From assembly GCF_036370855.1 (NCBI RefSeq), contig NC_088105.1:13273619-13337618 (forward strand): DNA of 64,000 bases. The letters are read 5' to 3'. The DNA is from Dromaius novaehollandiae (Eukaryota > Chordata > Aves > Casuariiformes > Dromaiidae). The position numbers and the translations under genes were made by a program. The notes beneath the pieces are model-generated. The model saw only the letters and a list, made by a program, of their open reading frames with translations. It was not told the origin of the DNA and searched no databases. Positions 24,379 through 35,313 of this stretch are shown one piece after another. Within the stretch, counting starts at the first letter, position 1; the number at the start of each line of letters is the position of its first letter.

Positions 24379-27046
24379 ATGCCGAGCCCGCGCAGCAGCC
24401 GCGAGCGGCGCGGCGGCCGGCCCGAGTTCCTGTCGCTGGTGAGCCAGCGCGGCGGCGGCGCCCCGGAGAGCCCGTGCCGCCGGCGGGAGGCGGGCGGCGC
24501 GACGGCGCTGCCCGAGGAGGACTGCATGCGGCTGAACCCCTCCTTCGCGGGCATCGCCCTCCGCTCGCTGCTCGCCGTCGACCTCTGGGCCTCCAAGCGC
24601 CTGGGCGTGTGCGCGGCGGAGGGCTCGGCCTGGGGCGGCGCCCGGCCGCTCATGAAGGTCGTCGAGGTGTCCGGGCACGGCCTCCCCTGGCTGCTGGGCA
24701 CCGCCTACGGGCTCTGCCAGAGCGACAGCGCGGCCACCCGCGAGGTGCTGCTCAACCTCCTCTTCGGTGAGCCGGGGCCGCCTGCAGCCGCGGGGGAGAG
24801 GAGGGCGCCCGGCGCGGGGGGAGCTCCCGCAGCGCGGGGCCCGCGGGGCTGAGCGACCGGGGCAGCTGCGAGCAGCCCTCGCGCTGGGGAGCGCGGAGAT
24901 GGCTCGTGCGTCGCGGCTCGAGCCGCACGCTGAAATTTCTGATGCCCAGATGCTTTCCCCGGTTGTACAGAACTCTGGGGGAGCTGAACTCTGTTTTAGT
25001 CCCTCAGCTTACCGGAAAAGCGCGTTCCAGATGCATCTGCCCGGTGCTGTGACACCAGCCGTTTCCCTGACTAGCTGCTGCTGCTCTGCTCCGGAGTACA
25101 ACCATCTGCGCCCTTGGGCCTGCCACACACCGTACCTGCATGGAGTAATAATCTGTGTCAGCCAGTGGGAAGGCTTGGCTTAGAGCATACATCTTAATCT
25201 TGTGTGCTGTAACGTTCCCACCTGCCCCCAAAGCCTATCCTGTTTGGCATACCTCAGCTCACCTTTGCTCGTTTAGAAACTGTAACCACCCTAGAGCAAC
25301 AGACCTTTTCACATTCCCAATTCTTACATTTTTATTAGTTGCAAAATAACAAATGACTCACATTTATTATGCAAGTCAAAACTTGTTTGGCTGCAAGCTG
25401 ATGGTTTTGTGCATCTTTTTGCATTTAACAATGCATGGTTAAACTACAGCATCATATCAGAGCCAGAGGGGAGGGACCTGGAGGCCTCTAGCCCAGCCTC
25501 TGCTTGGCACCAGGTTCAGGTGCCATGGCGAGGCCTGAAGCCCGCTAGGCTGGAGACCCCCTTACCTCCCTGGTGCCCTGTCCCAGGCTGCAGCACCCAC
25601 CTGGAGGAAGGCGTTTTTCCTAGTGTCCAAGCTGTATGTAAGAAAGAAAAAGTGATCAAAAGAAAACCCATTTAGGTTTAAATGGAAAAATTGTGTTCTC
25701 AAATGGTTATCCAAAGAGAGTGAACTAACTGAAGTGACTGAAAGATCTGGTGCCCAGAAACATGCCTGGGAACAAGGGGAAATCAGTCTCTTGCATAGGC
25801 TTCCTTGGAAGAAGTGGCCCCAGCTGTCAGCACTGCGAGCTAAGCTAGCTGAGTTGCAGGGATGGAGAAGGCACATGCTGTCCTGCACAAGAAGTTGTTC
25901 TTGCCAAATGCTGGCTGAATGCTTCTCCCACAGAGGTGCTTCTCTGCCGACTTCTACTGCAATAGCTGTTAGTGCTCTTTGAGCAAGCCAGCATTATTTG
26001 AATCATCTTTATTCAGCTCTTGAAAAGCCAAAGCGTGATTGACTTTTAGGCATTAATCCCGCCAGCAGCAGGGAGAGGCCAGGCTGTAGGAGCTCTGGAG
26101 CTGTGTACCGTCACACCTACTAGGGGGAGCTTGCAGCCCTTTGGACTGAGCTGCAGCTGAGCAGTTAAAGTGGACTGATCATTCACCACTGTTGCTTTGA
26201 CCCCAGCTGCTAGGGTATGCAAAGCAATGCTGAGTCAGAGTGGCTGACAGGGCCCTTTCAGGAGAGGACTCCTGGGAAATATTAACCCCTTGGCTGCCTT
26301 CAAAATAAGGGGCCAGTTTGAGCCCCAAGTCTTGGAGAGAGCAGATTTTCTAGAGAAAGAAAAGCCCTTGAGTGCGAGTCAGGCTGAGTGATGGTGCTGG
26401 CTGTGGCTGGCAGAGGGTCTGGCCTCTGCGTGAGGGCTGCATGTGGTAGAGAGCACATCTTCAGTCTCCATCAACACATGCGGGCAGAGGCCAGGCCCTG
26501 GACGAGTGCCGTGCTCTCCCTACCCAGTCATTGCTGCTGTGGAAAGTACTGCCTTTTCCTGGCAGGTTTCAGTAGCCGTGTGTTTTCTTCTCGGTAAATG
26601 GCTTTGCTTTGATTCCTGCCTTGTTTTTCATTGAGACAAAGCCTTCCTTTCTCACTTGCTCTTGCTGTCTCCTAGCATTGCTGCTGGATTTAGTGCTGGT
26701 GGCGGTGGTGAAAGGGCTCGTGAAGCGGCGGCGGCCCACCCACAACAAGATGGACATGTTCGTCACCATCTCCGTGGACAAGTACTCCTTCCCATCGGGC
26801 CATGCCACCAGAGCCGCCTTGGTCTGCCGTTTCGTTCTGCACCACCTGGTGCTCGCCGTCCCGCTGCGGGTCCTCGTGGTGCTCTGGGCCCTCATTGTCG
26901 GCATTTCGAGGGTCATGCTGGGCAGGCACAACGTGACAGATGTGCTCTTCGGCTTGTTCTTGGGCTACGCGCTGTACAGCGTGGTGGAGTACTGCTGGCT
27001 GTCACCGCTCAGCGCGCCTGCTCTGTTTGCGCTCTGGAGCAGCTGA
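24379..27046 (+). CDS. PLPP6-like: PLPP6-like lipid phosphatase (PAP2 family), two exons
   Basis: Integral membrane phosphatase of the PAP2 superfamily, closest to PLPP6, which dephosphorylates isoprenoid diphosphates such as presqualene, farnesyl and geranylgeranyl diphosphate at the ER/nuclear envelope. Exons are 24379-24766 (phase 1 donor GTGAGC) and 26676-27046, giving 252 residues. The three catalytic motifs are intact: C1 KGLVKRRRP at 142-150, C2 PSGH at 169-172, and C3 [12 protein letters not shown] at 207-218. This separates it from PLPP7, whose motifs are degenerate. Hydrophobic helices lie in exon 1 ([11 protein letters not shown] and [13 protein letters not shown]) and exon 2 (about 130-141, 187-206, 219-237). 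Human PLPP6 is a single-exon gene, whereas this one has a 1.9 kb intron, so it is probably a separate paralogue. Substrate is inferred. Confidence 0.92.
24767..26675 (+). other. Intron of the PLPP6-like gene
   Basis: GT donor GTGAGC and AG acceptor after CTCCTAG, phase 1. It carries a CR1 LINE fragment (25455-25645). The rest shows nothing recognisable. Confidence 0.85.
25455..25645 (+). mobile_element. CR1 LINE 3' fragment
   Basis: Matches the familiar CR1 tail layout: GGGACCTGGAGG..CTAGCCCAG near the left end, then the CCTCCCTGG..CCTGTCCCAG and TTTTTCCTAGTGTCCAA segments near the right. It is a non-coding, old, 5'-truncated copy of about 190 bases inside an intron. CR1 is the main LINE of birds, turtles and crocodiles. 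Confidence 0.7.
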
Positions 27047-27787
27047 TGGCTGGGCCTCCTCGAGGAGGAAGTGCACACCCTGTTCTCTATGCTGTGCACA
27101 GGGCGGGTACCGGGGCTCGTTGAACCAACATCTTAGATTTTATCTAACCAGCCAAAACTACAACACTAACGGAGCTCCCGGGGCTGTACTTGGACATTTG
27201 GTGCTGTCTTGCCCTCCCACTGGGCTCTCAGGCAGCGCGCACCAGCCACATGGCTGCACTCACTGTTCTCCTGGGAAAAAACAGCCCTTGCAGAGCCTGG
27301 GGAGGAGCTGACACATTCATCTGGCAGCTCGCTGCTGATACTGTGAATCAGTGTGCCCTTGCTGGGCATCGGCTGTGTTAGCCCTTGCAGTGTAAGTGGC
27401 AGCTGTGGCTTTGCAGGGATTTCTCAGTGATTGCTCACATGTCTGTGTGCTGTAAATACGCTGAGCTATGCTGTGGTGAGCATGCACTGTGCAGCCTGTT
27501 CCATAATGTCTGACTGGAGGGGACTCGCTGGGGTCTGTCCTCTTGGGTTTGTAAAAATATCTGCCTTCCCAAGCAACGCATGTGTCTCTCCTGTTGCTCT
27601 TCAGTTAAGCACTTCACCGAGGCCAAATCTCAACCTAGAAGGATGCAGGCATCAGGCTCCTAGGGCCTTGGGGAAAGGATGGGGTGACCAAGGGTTTGGT
27701 CTGGCCATTTCTGAGGCAGTGGGTGACTGGAGAAGTGGCTCCCAGCAGCAGGCTGCTCTTAAAGCCATTGTGCAGAGCCTTCCAGCT

Positions 27788-27827
27788 CCTGCTTTCTCCA
27801 TGGGATTCCTGCTTTCTCCATGGGATT
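27788..27827. repeat. 20-bp perfect tandem duplication
   Basis: Two identical adjacent units, 27788-27807 and 27808-27827, followed by a T run. Looks like a replication-slippage duplication. Confidence 0.85.
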
Positions 27828-28145
27828 TTTTTTTTTAATCTCCCAGAGAGTGGTAAAAAGAGGGTTCACAGCAACTTAAATTTGTTAGTGCGTGTTATGA
27901 GTGCCACTGACAGTGGCACACAGTGTGAGCCGCTTCCCCATAGCCCTTGCAGCTGCAGCTCTCTGTACACCCTTGCCCAGGCTGCTGGAGTTGGGCCCAG
28001 GAGTTGGGCCTTACCTGCATTCCTGCCAAGAGGTGTCCCTGGCTGCACCAACAGCAGCTGCAGCTCCCTGTGCTCCAAGGACATTGACTCTACATTTTTA
28101 CTGTGACTGTTTGCCCTAGCAACATTTTTTGTTGTTGTTGTTTTT

Positions 28146-28151
28146 AATAAA
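28146..28151 (+). terminator. Polyadenylation signal (AATAAA) for the PLPP6-like gene
   Basis: Canonical hexamer 1.1 kb after the stop, preceded by a T/G-rich run. Confidence 0.6.
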
Positions 28152-28170
28152 GCAGAGAATGGGTCTGAGT

Positions 28171-30990
28171 CATGCCTCACCCACTCCTGAGGCCTAAGAG
28201 CAGCTGCCTTCTATCTTAAAACCTCTGCTTTTGCCTTGGGGAACTGACTTGCTGGGGGGAGGCAGGACACAGTGACCCTTAGCTGGCCTGGGGCAGCCCT
28301 GCTGTGCAGCAAGTGCTGCCCACATTGGGCAGGACCACACCTGAGGGAAGCATTGCTCCTCACTGCAGCTGAGCTCTCCATCCAGGAGAAAGCCTTAACC
28401 TCTCATCTGCTGCTGCTGGGAGGGATCATGTGTCTCCTAATTCCTGGGACCCTCTGCATCAGCCCTTCCCCACCATCCACCTCCCCAAGATACCTGCTCA
28501 GCTCCAGCTGGTGGGAAACAGGGCTTTTGCAAACCACCTCCTGCTTTACCGGAAGAGAACGTTGCCTGGCCCCAGCAAGGGCCAGGGCCCAAACCCACAG
28601 TACCCAAACAGGGCAAGCAGGGCAGGGCAGGAGATTGCAGCCAGGTCCATCCAAGAGTCCAGATCACCAGCCAAGTTTGCAGTGACAAGACAGGTCCAAG
28701 ATGAAGCTGGGAAGGAAATCCGCAAATCAGGGTCAGTCAGGATCAAGTGCAGTTTCAGTGACTGCCAAGGAGGCCCATGGTGACAAAGCAGAGCTGACAT
28801 CAAGCTGGGAATATGACCCACAGGTTGGGGCATAGATGAGCAGTGCAGGGGCATGGCTGGGGTGGAGCTGGAGACCAGCACTGCAACGGCATTGCTATGG
28901 ACTGAAGGCCCCAGGGGGAACTGAAATAAGCTCCTGGGCCCATGAGCAGAGGGAGTGGGTGGAGGCCTCAGGTGAGGCTCTTCAGGGCCATTAAGTCTAT
29001 CAGTGCACTCAGTGCCCTGGGGAAGGTGAGCTGATGAAGCTGTTGGCAATATGTTTGCATTGCAGTTTGGGGGTTACACAGTGGCAAACAAATTCTCTGG
29101 GTTGCACCACACACCAGACGTCTGGCCAGGCCCGCTGAGACAGCACCTCGCCACCCCTTCCTCTCCCGGGGAGAGGAGAGCAGTGGCTGTGGGTTCACAG
29201 GGCGTCTGCGTGCCGCACAGCAGCGCTCTTGGATGTGGTCAGGGTTTGGGGCAATCAGGGCTTGTCGAGCCATGCCAAAACACCCTAGCTGTTCTTTTTC
29301 CTAAACACGGGGCGCTCCCTGTCCAAGCGGGTCTTACGGCCACTGGGCTCTTCCTCTCCTGCCCCTGCCCCACTGGTCACGTGCTGCCTGCGCCGCCCTT
29401 CGCCTTGGTTCCGCTGCTCCGCACTGCTGCCAGCGAGACCTTTGCATCTCCTGGTGCGTGGGAGAAGGGGAGGTGTGTTTGTACATGCTTTCCAGTTTCC
29501 AGCTACTGGAGCCATGGGCTGCCAGTCCTTTGCCTGCCCGTGCATCCAAAATGCTGTGGCCCGGCACGCTCCCTCTGGTCTGGGTCTGACCAAGGCCTTC
29601 CCGTGAGGAGGGGAAGAGCCCAGCCCCTCGCCATGGGACCGAGCTGGGCCAGGGAGCCCTCAGCGGCCCCGGCTGCAGTCCTTATCACTGAGCCCCTTCC
29701 CTCACCAGCAGGACTGGAGCAGTGCCTGCAGAGTTTACAGAAGAAACCAGCAGAGATCGGAGCAGAAAGGAAAATAGGCCCAGCACTGCCTCCCTGGTGA
29801 CCCCGTGCCGATCTCCGTGCCTGGTGTGAGATGCTCCTGCTGGTTACAGGCGGAGGTGCGGAGCATGGGTTGGCAGCACAGTGCCTCCGCCAGAGCCAGA
29901 GCTCAGCCTTTGCCAGCGGCAAGGGGTTGTGCCGCGATGGTGTGGTTGGCTCAGCCCCCCACAACTGGGGAGCCCAGTAACAGCCGGGACACCTGAACAG
30001 CCCAGCAAGCTTTGGGGGCCAGGGCTTCTCCCCAGATGGTACCTTTGCCTTGCAAAGACGGCAGCCACCCTTATGCCCAAGGCTGCCTGAGGTGTGAAAA
30101 TCTGTCTTTTCATGGGCAGAAAGAGCTTTATGATGTTTATTGCTAACCCACTATGAGTTTTAGAAGCTTAAAATCTATTTCAGCTGCAAACCTTGGCCTC
30201 TCCAGCCCGGCACCTTGCTCAGCTCCGGAGGGGTGCCAACATCAAGTGCTCTGGAGCCAGCAAACATGAGAGCAAGTTTCCACCACAGCCTTCAGTCGCT
30301 CTCTGGCTACCAGTGCTTTGGGAGCCAGCAGCGTGCTCCTGAGCCTGCTGGTCTCTGCCTCGCACAGCCCGCAGAGAGCTGTACAGAGCCGTGGTGTCTT
30401 TTCCGACCCAAGCCCCCTGCCAGCAACACCTCGCCCCACGGCTCCCAGCCCAACGGTCCTCCTTGCACTGGGACCTCCTGGCCCCTGGGGTGCAAACCGG
30501 CTGGGAGCATAGCAGGGGCTACGGGACGCCACGTGCTGACATGCCCAGTGCCGGTCCTCCCGGGGCGGTGGGGAATGTGGGCGACCCAGAGCAGGGCGCC
30601 TACGGGGCAGACGGGGCAGGTGGAGCCACATGTGCACCCTGGGTACTACAGGGTTTAGCATAAGTGGGGTTGTGCTGATCCCGATAATCTGGAAGGTTAA
30701 AGTTCAAGGAAGCGCTTGGCTTTCCAGCCCTGCTTTTCCAATTTGCATGCGCAGCGCCAGGCTGTATCTTTGCCTCTTTTGCAACCCCCTCCCCCCTTCA
30801 GCCCTGTGTCCCCATGGTGAAGGCAGCACAGAGGTTCCCCTGCGTCCCAGCAAAGGCAGCTCATTAAACAGTAGTTCAAGGCTGCTGCAAAAGCCCCCGC
30901 CGGAAAAGCAGAGCGCCGGGCCGGGAGCGAGTCAGTGGCTGGCTCCTGGCCCCGTGGCCGGTGTGGGAGGAGTGTGGGAGGCCCTGCTCG
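28171..30990. other. Intergenic spacer between PLPP6-like and the first FMO
   Basis: 2.8 kb without a recognisable gene. A 249-codon open frame from an ATG at 29051 is GC-rich, has no conserved motif and no coherent splice partners, so it is not called. An HNF4-type DR1 element lies at 30694-30706. Confidence 0.65.
30694..30706 (+). promoter_or_regulatory. DR1 nuclear-receptor element, HNF4/PPAR type
   Basis: AGGTTA-A-AGTTCA is two half-sites separated by one base, close to the HNF4A/PPAR DR1 consensus, about 300 bases upstream of the inferred FMO start. This fits liver, gut or kidney expression typical of FMO5. Binding is inferred. Confidence 0.5.
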
Positions 30991-31000
30991 CGCCGTGCAT

Positions 31001-31096
31001 CATAAAACCAGGCCAGAGTCCGGCGTCACAGCTCGGAGCTGGGGCGACGGGGCAGGGACTGGCGCAGCGGCTGGGCACGGCTCGCCGGGGCTGCAG
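31001..31096 (+). promoter_or_regulatory. Probable core promoter and non-coding exon 1 of FMO copy 1
   Basis: A TATA-like CATAAAA at 31001-31007 is followed by GC-rich sequence ending at a donor (GCAG then GTCAGT) after 31096. The next acceptor (CCCCGCAG) ends at 31954, joining a 15-base leader to the ATG at 31970. FMO genes normally have a non-coding first exon. The exact transcription start is not visible. Confidence 0.5.
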
Positions 31097-31969
31097 GTCA
31101 GTGGGGGCCCCGGTGCCCGTGGCGTGGCATGTGCCCCCGCGCGGGGCGCGTGCCCGCAGGGCTGGGCGCTTCCTGGTTCCTGCCGGACCGGGCGCCCCGG
31201 GGGAGCGCTGGCAGCGGGGCTGCCTGGCTGCGCTCTGACCCCAGCACAGATCCGTCTCCCTTTGGGGCCCGTCGCGGGGTGGGCGCTGGTCGGGGTCAGC
31301 AATGGCAGACCGCACACAGCAGACGTGGCAGGCGCTGGGGGGTGTAACGGGCACCCCAGGCATTTCAGATGGCCCCTGCTGCCCTGGGCAAAGGAGAGCA
31401 AAAGGCACGCAGAAGCCCCATGTGCCCAGGCGGGGCTGGGCTGGTGGAGCCCTGCCCGCTGGCGTCAAGGCAAGGTGCAGCAGGGCCAGGCGCAAGGTGC
31501 ACTTGGCTCGCAGCGCGGCTCCCCATTGTTCCAGGCACATATCAATCTCCAGGCAGGGAGATTTGGGGGAGTTCGGTGCTCAGGCCCCCGCTCCTCTGGG
31601 CCCTGGAATATTTCTCCATCAGTTTTCCGGGGGCAGCACCGTGGAGGTGCAAAACTTCAGCACTTGCCGGGTCCCTGTTGGGGCTGGATAGCAAGTGCTT
31701 TGCAGTCCCATCAAGACCTTCAGCAGTTCCCGGCAGCTGTCCGTCAGCCTGAGTCTCTTTTGGTCTGGAGGGCCAAAATCTAACCTGCTGGGGGGGGTGG
31801 GGGGGGGGCTCACCCAACCTCATCCCTTGCTCCCAAAGCCCTAGTCTGCAGGGTAGAGGGTTGAGTTGCTCCCAGGTGAAATTTTGGCTTTCGGAGCCCG
31901 GCGAGAGATGTGTGAGGGATGCGTGGCCAGGACCATCACTTGCTCTCCCCGCAGGCAGCGAAGGGCAGC

Positions 31970-34900
31970 ATGGCAAAGAGGGTCGCGATCATCGGAGGGG
32001 GGAGCAGCGGGCTGTGCGCCATCAAAGCCTGCCTGCAAGAGGGGCTGGAGCCCGTCTGCTTCGAGAGGACCAGGGACATCGGAGGCCTGTGGCGGTTTGA
32101 GGTAATTCGCACTGGTCGCAAGGCAGAGGTGCTGTTGCCACTGGCAGTGCAGTAGCCAGGGATCGATCCAGCGTGGCTGCACACACCTGGCCGCAGGAGG
32201 TCCCCAGGGTGGGTGCTGCAGGCAGGATCCCATGCAAAGGGCCTTCACATCAGGCCCGTGTCCTGGTGCCTCTCTGGGGCCAGGCATCCCAGAGACCTTC
32301 CCTCGCAGCAGCCTTGCTGCCTCCTTGGGAGCATCACCAGACCCTGCGACCCCTCCATTTGATGGGACCCCCGACTGCCCTCCCCACCACTGTCCCCAGC
32401 ATCAGCGCCCCCACCCATCCCGCAGGAGCACCCCGAGGAGGGCCGCGCCAGCATCTACAAGTCCGTCATCATCAACACCTCCAAGGAGATGATGTGCTTC
32501 AGCGACTTCCCCATCCCTGACGACTTCCCCAACTACATGCACAACTCCCAGATCATGGAGTACTTCCGCATGTATGCCCAGCACTTCGACCTGCTCCGAC
32601 ACATCCGCTTCGAGGTGAGTGCCGTGGGGTGCTGCGGGGCACGGGGGTCTCGGGCAGGCCGGGTGCAGCCTGACACCCGCTCCCTGCCCCCTGTACCCAG
32701 ACCAGCGTGTGCCGCGTGGCGAAGCGCCCTGACTTCGCCGTCACTGGCCAGTGGGACGTGGTCACCGAGAGCGATGGGGAGCAGGAGTCGGCAGTCTTCG
32801 ACGCCGTGCTGGTGTGCACCGGGCACCACACCAATGCACATCTCCCGCTGCACAGCTTCCCAGGTACGCTGCGCCAGCTTCCCCTGGCCCAGCTGTTTGC
32901 AGCTGTGAGAAGAGACCTCCAAAAGCTCTGATGCTGCAGCCTCTAATGTCACTGCTGCTCCCTTGCTGTTGTGGGCCCATGCACTTCTCTGCTCACACAC
33001 TCCCCAGGACACACTTGGCCGGGCCAGGAGGGCTCTGCCTGGCAGTGCCGTGGGGATGGCACTGGCCAGGGGCTGTGAGCTGGGCTGTGCCGCAGCCCCA
33101 AGGCCGTAGCACTGGCCCTGCCTCGTTTTTTTGAGAGGTGACCTTTCTGTCTGGCGCCAGAAAGCAAAGCATCCCTCCTCCCTCCCCACAGGCATCGAGA
33201 CGTTCAGGGGCCACTACCTTCACAGCCGAGACTACAAGGACCCCCAGGCTTTCACAGACAAGAGGGTCGTTGTCATCGGGATCGGGAATTCAGGGTCGGA
33301 CCTGGCTGTGGAGATCAGCCAAACAGCCAAGCAGGTGACAACAAGAGTGGGATCCCCACAGGCGGGCAACCCCCCATGCCCAGCAGACTGTTCCCACATG
33401 GGATACCCACAAGTTCAGATGAGGCCTCTCCTGGAGATGTTTGAGATGGAGCACTCTGGCCTCCAGGTCTCTGCCCAGCACCTGGGCAGGCAGCCATTGG
33501 GACTGTGGAAAGAGGAGCAATTGCATGAAGAGGCTGCATCCCCTCTGGTGGAGCCCTTGGGTGCCCCCATGACTGTCACAGCATTAAAGACGTGATGTTT
33601 TCTCACTCACCTAGGTCTTCCTCAGCACCCGCCGGGGTGCGTGGATCCTCAACCGCGTTGGAAACCAGGGATACCCTGTGGACATCCTCCTCCTCACCCG
33701 TATGAAGAACATCCTCTCAAAGCTGCTGACCTTGTCCATGCTGAGCGACTGGTCAGAGAAGCAGCTGAATGCAAGATTCGACCACTCAAACTACGGCCTG
33801 AAGCCAAAGCACAGGTGCCCGCAAACATTCCCCTTTGCCCAGGAGAAGAGACCCCCTGGCTCCCCCTTCATCCAGATCAGATCAAGTGGAGGGATGATGT
33901 CCCAGGCATTTCCATGCTCCCTATACACAGCCTCAGGGTAAAGGTACTGACCCAGGAAACCCAGCTGATAGCTCTGTTGTGCCCCCAGGCAATGGTCAAG
34001 GCTTCTGCCTCTTTCTGTGGTTCCACCAGAGCAGGGACAGCTGATAAGCACCATTGGGGCTGAGCATCCCTTGGGGACCAGCAGGGCACTGGGCACCCAA
34101 GCAAGGAGTAGTAGACAAAGGCAGGACACTGACTCCATCATCCCAACGGCTCCTTGTGCCTTCCAGGATCCTCCACCAGCACCCAACCATCAACGATGAC
34201 CTGCCCAACCGCATCATTTCGGGCAGGGTGAGGGTCAAGCCGAACATCCGGGAGTTCACGGCAACCGCTGCCATCTTTGAGGACGGCACCAAGGAAGATA
34301 TTGACGCCGTGGTCTTTGCCACAGGATACAGCTTCTCCTTCCCCTTCCTCGAGGACTGTGTCACAGTGGTGGAGAACCAGATCTCCCTGTACAAGTTTGT
34401 GTTCCCCGCCCACCTGGAGAAGCCAACGCTGGCTTTCATCGGCCTTGTCCAGCCCCTGGGCGCCATCATGCCCATCTCCGAGCTCCAGTGCCGCTGGGCC
34501 ACCCGTGTCTTCAAGGGTAAGCGAGGCAAAACGTGCCCCAGGGCTATAGCCTGCAGCCCGCACACCTGAAACCCAAACCCGCTCTGGCTCTTCCCCTCCA
34601 GGACTGAACAAACTGCCTCCGAGGTGCGACATGGAGGCTGACATCAACCAGAAGAAAGAAGAGATGGCCAAGCGGTAAGGTCCCACCAGGAACCGCTGGG
34701 ACATAGCGCCAGGCTTGCCTGGCTGCTGGCAGTAGAGCAGCCCCCGGGGTCCTTGCCCTTCCCGTCCCTCCCTGTGCGACCCGGTCCCTCCCGCCTTCCC
34801 GCGCACCACGAGCGGGACGCGCCGCTCCCTCCCCCTTCTCCTCCGGCCCCGCTCTCTGCTCACCACCCTCACCCCCAGCAACCCCGCCGCCATCCCCGAA

Positions 34901-35313
34901 GCTCCCCGCTCTGCGCCCAGCACGCCCCCAGATTGCAGCCCTAGCGCCCGTCTGCCTCCTCCCGCAGGTACGTGCGGAGCCAGCGGCACACCATCCAGGT
35001 GGATTACATCCCCTACATGGACGAGCTCGCCTGCCAGCTGGGCGTCAAGCCCAACCTGCTCACCCTCTTCCTCACCGACCCCCGGCTGGCGACGGAGGTG
35101 CTGTTGGGCCCCTGCACCCCCTACCAGTACCGCCTGCGGGGCCCGGGGAGGTGGGCAGGCGCCCGGCAGGCCATCCTGACCCAGCAGCAGCGCGTTGTCA
35201 AGCCCCTGAGGACAAGGCAGGTGGACGAAGTCACCTCGTCCTCCTCGGTGCCGCTCTTGGCCAAGCTGGTCGGGGCTGTGGCTGTCTTCGCCATCCTTTT
35301 CACTTACCTGTAG
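31970..35313 (+). CDS. FMO5: Flavin-containing monooxygenase, FMO5 type (copy 1)
   Basis: FAD- and NADPH-dependent monooxygenase of the ER membrane; the FMO5 class is known for Baeyer-Villiger oxidation of ketones. Eight coding exons: 31970-32101, 32426-32614, 32701-32863, 33192-33334, 33615-33814, 34167-34516, 34602-34674, 34968-35313 (132, 189, 163, 143, 200, 350, 73, 346 bases), 531 residues. Motifs: FAD site GGGSSG 9-14, NADPH site GIGNSG 191-196, family signature [11 protein letters not shown] just before it, FATGY at 326-330, and a C-terminal hydrophobic anchor ([19 protein letters not shown]). [10 protein letters not shown] and PRKAB2 adjacency favour FMO5. Exon 5 ends at a weak donor, GTGCCC. 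Exons 2-3 and 6-8 are almost identical to copy 2, while exons 1, 4 and 5 are not. Confidence 0.95.
33815..33937 (+). other. Possible in-frame extension of FMO copy 1 exon 5
   Basis: The expected donor at 33815 is CAG|GTGCCC, poor at positions +4 to +6. A second donor, AGG|GTAAAG, lies at 33938 in the same phase. The 123 bases between hold no stop and would add 41 residues between KPKH and ILHQHP. A stop (TAA at 33939-33941) follows at once if neither donor is used. Whether it is used is unknown. Confidence 0.4.

Larger units (their letters stand above)
23420..24900. promoter_or_regulatory. Bidirectional CpG-island promoter, FAM78B / PLPP6-like
   Basis: Very CpG-dense block covering both first exons. 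The two ATGs (23773 on -, 24379 on +) are 605 bases apart and point away from each other, with no TATA box between. Visible motifs are three CACGTG E-boxes and one RFX-like palindrome (listed separately), GC boxes, and a 17-bp tandem duplication at 24142-24175. Shared regulation is inferred from geometry. Confidence 0.85.
27047..28170 (+). other. 3' UTR of the PLPP6-like gene
   Basis: Sequence from the stop codon to just past AATAAA at 28146-28151. It includes a perfect 20-bp tandem duplication at 27788-27827 followed by a T run. No other gene is seen. Confidence 0.65.

Noticed and set aside
23546-24852. Several 200-365 codon Arg/Gly/Ala/Pro-rich frames across the divergent promoter
   Set aside because: Typical CpG-island artefacts; the real coding here is FAM78B exon 1 and PLPP6-like exon 1, both supported by family match and splice phase.
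29051-29800. 249-codon frame with an ATG start in the PLPP6-like to FMO spacer
   Set aside because: No recognisable motif, low-complexity Pro/Ala/Ser composition, no polyadenylation or promoter context that fits. Kept as unlikely rather than disproved.
33815-33941. Reading the FMO copy 1 exon 5 donor as proof of a pseudogene
   Set aside because: The donor still begins with GT after a perfect CAG, all eight exons are open, and every motif is intact. A weak donor alone does not show inactivation.
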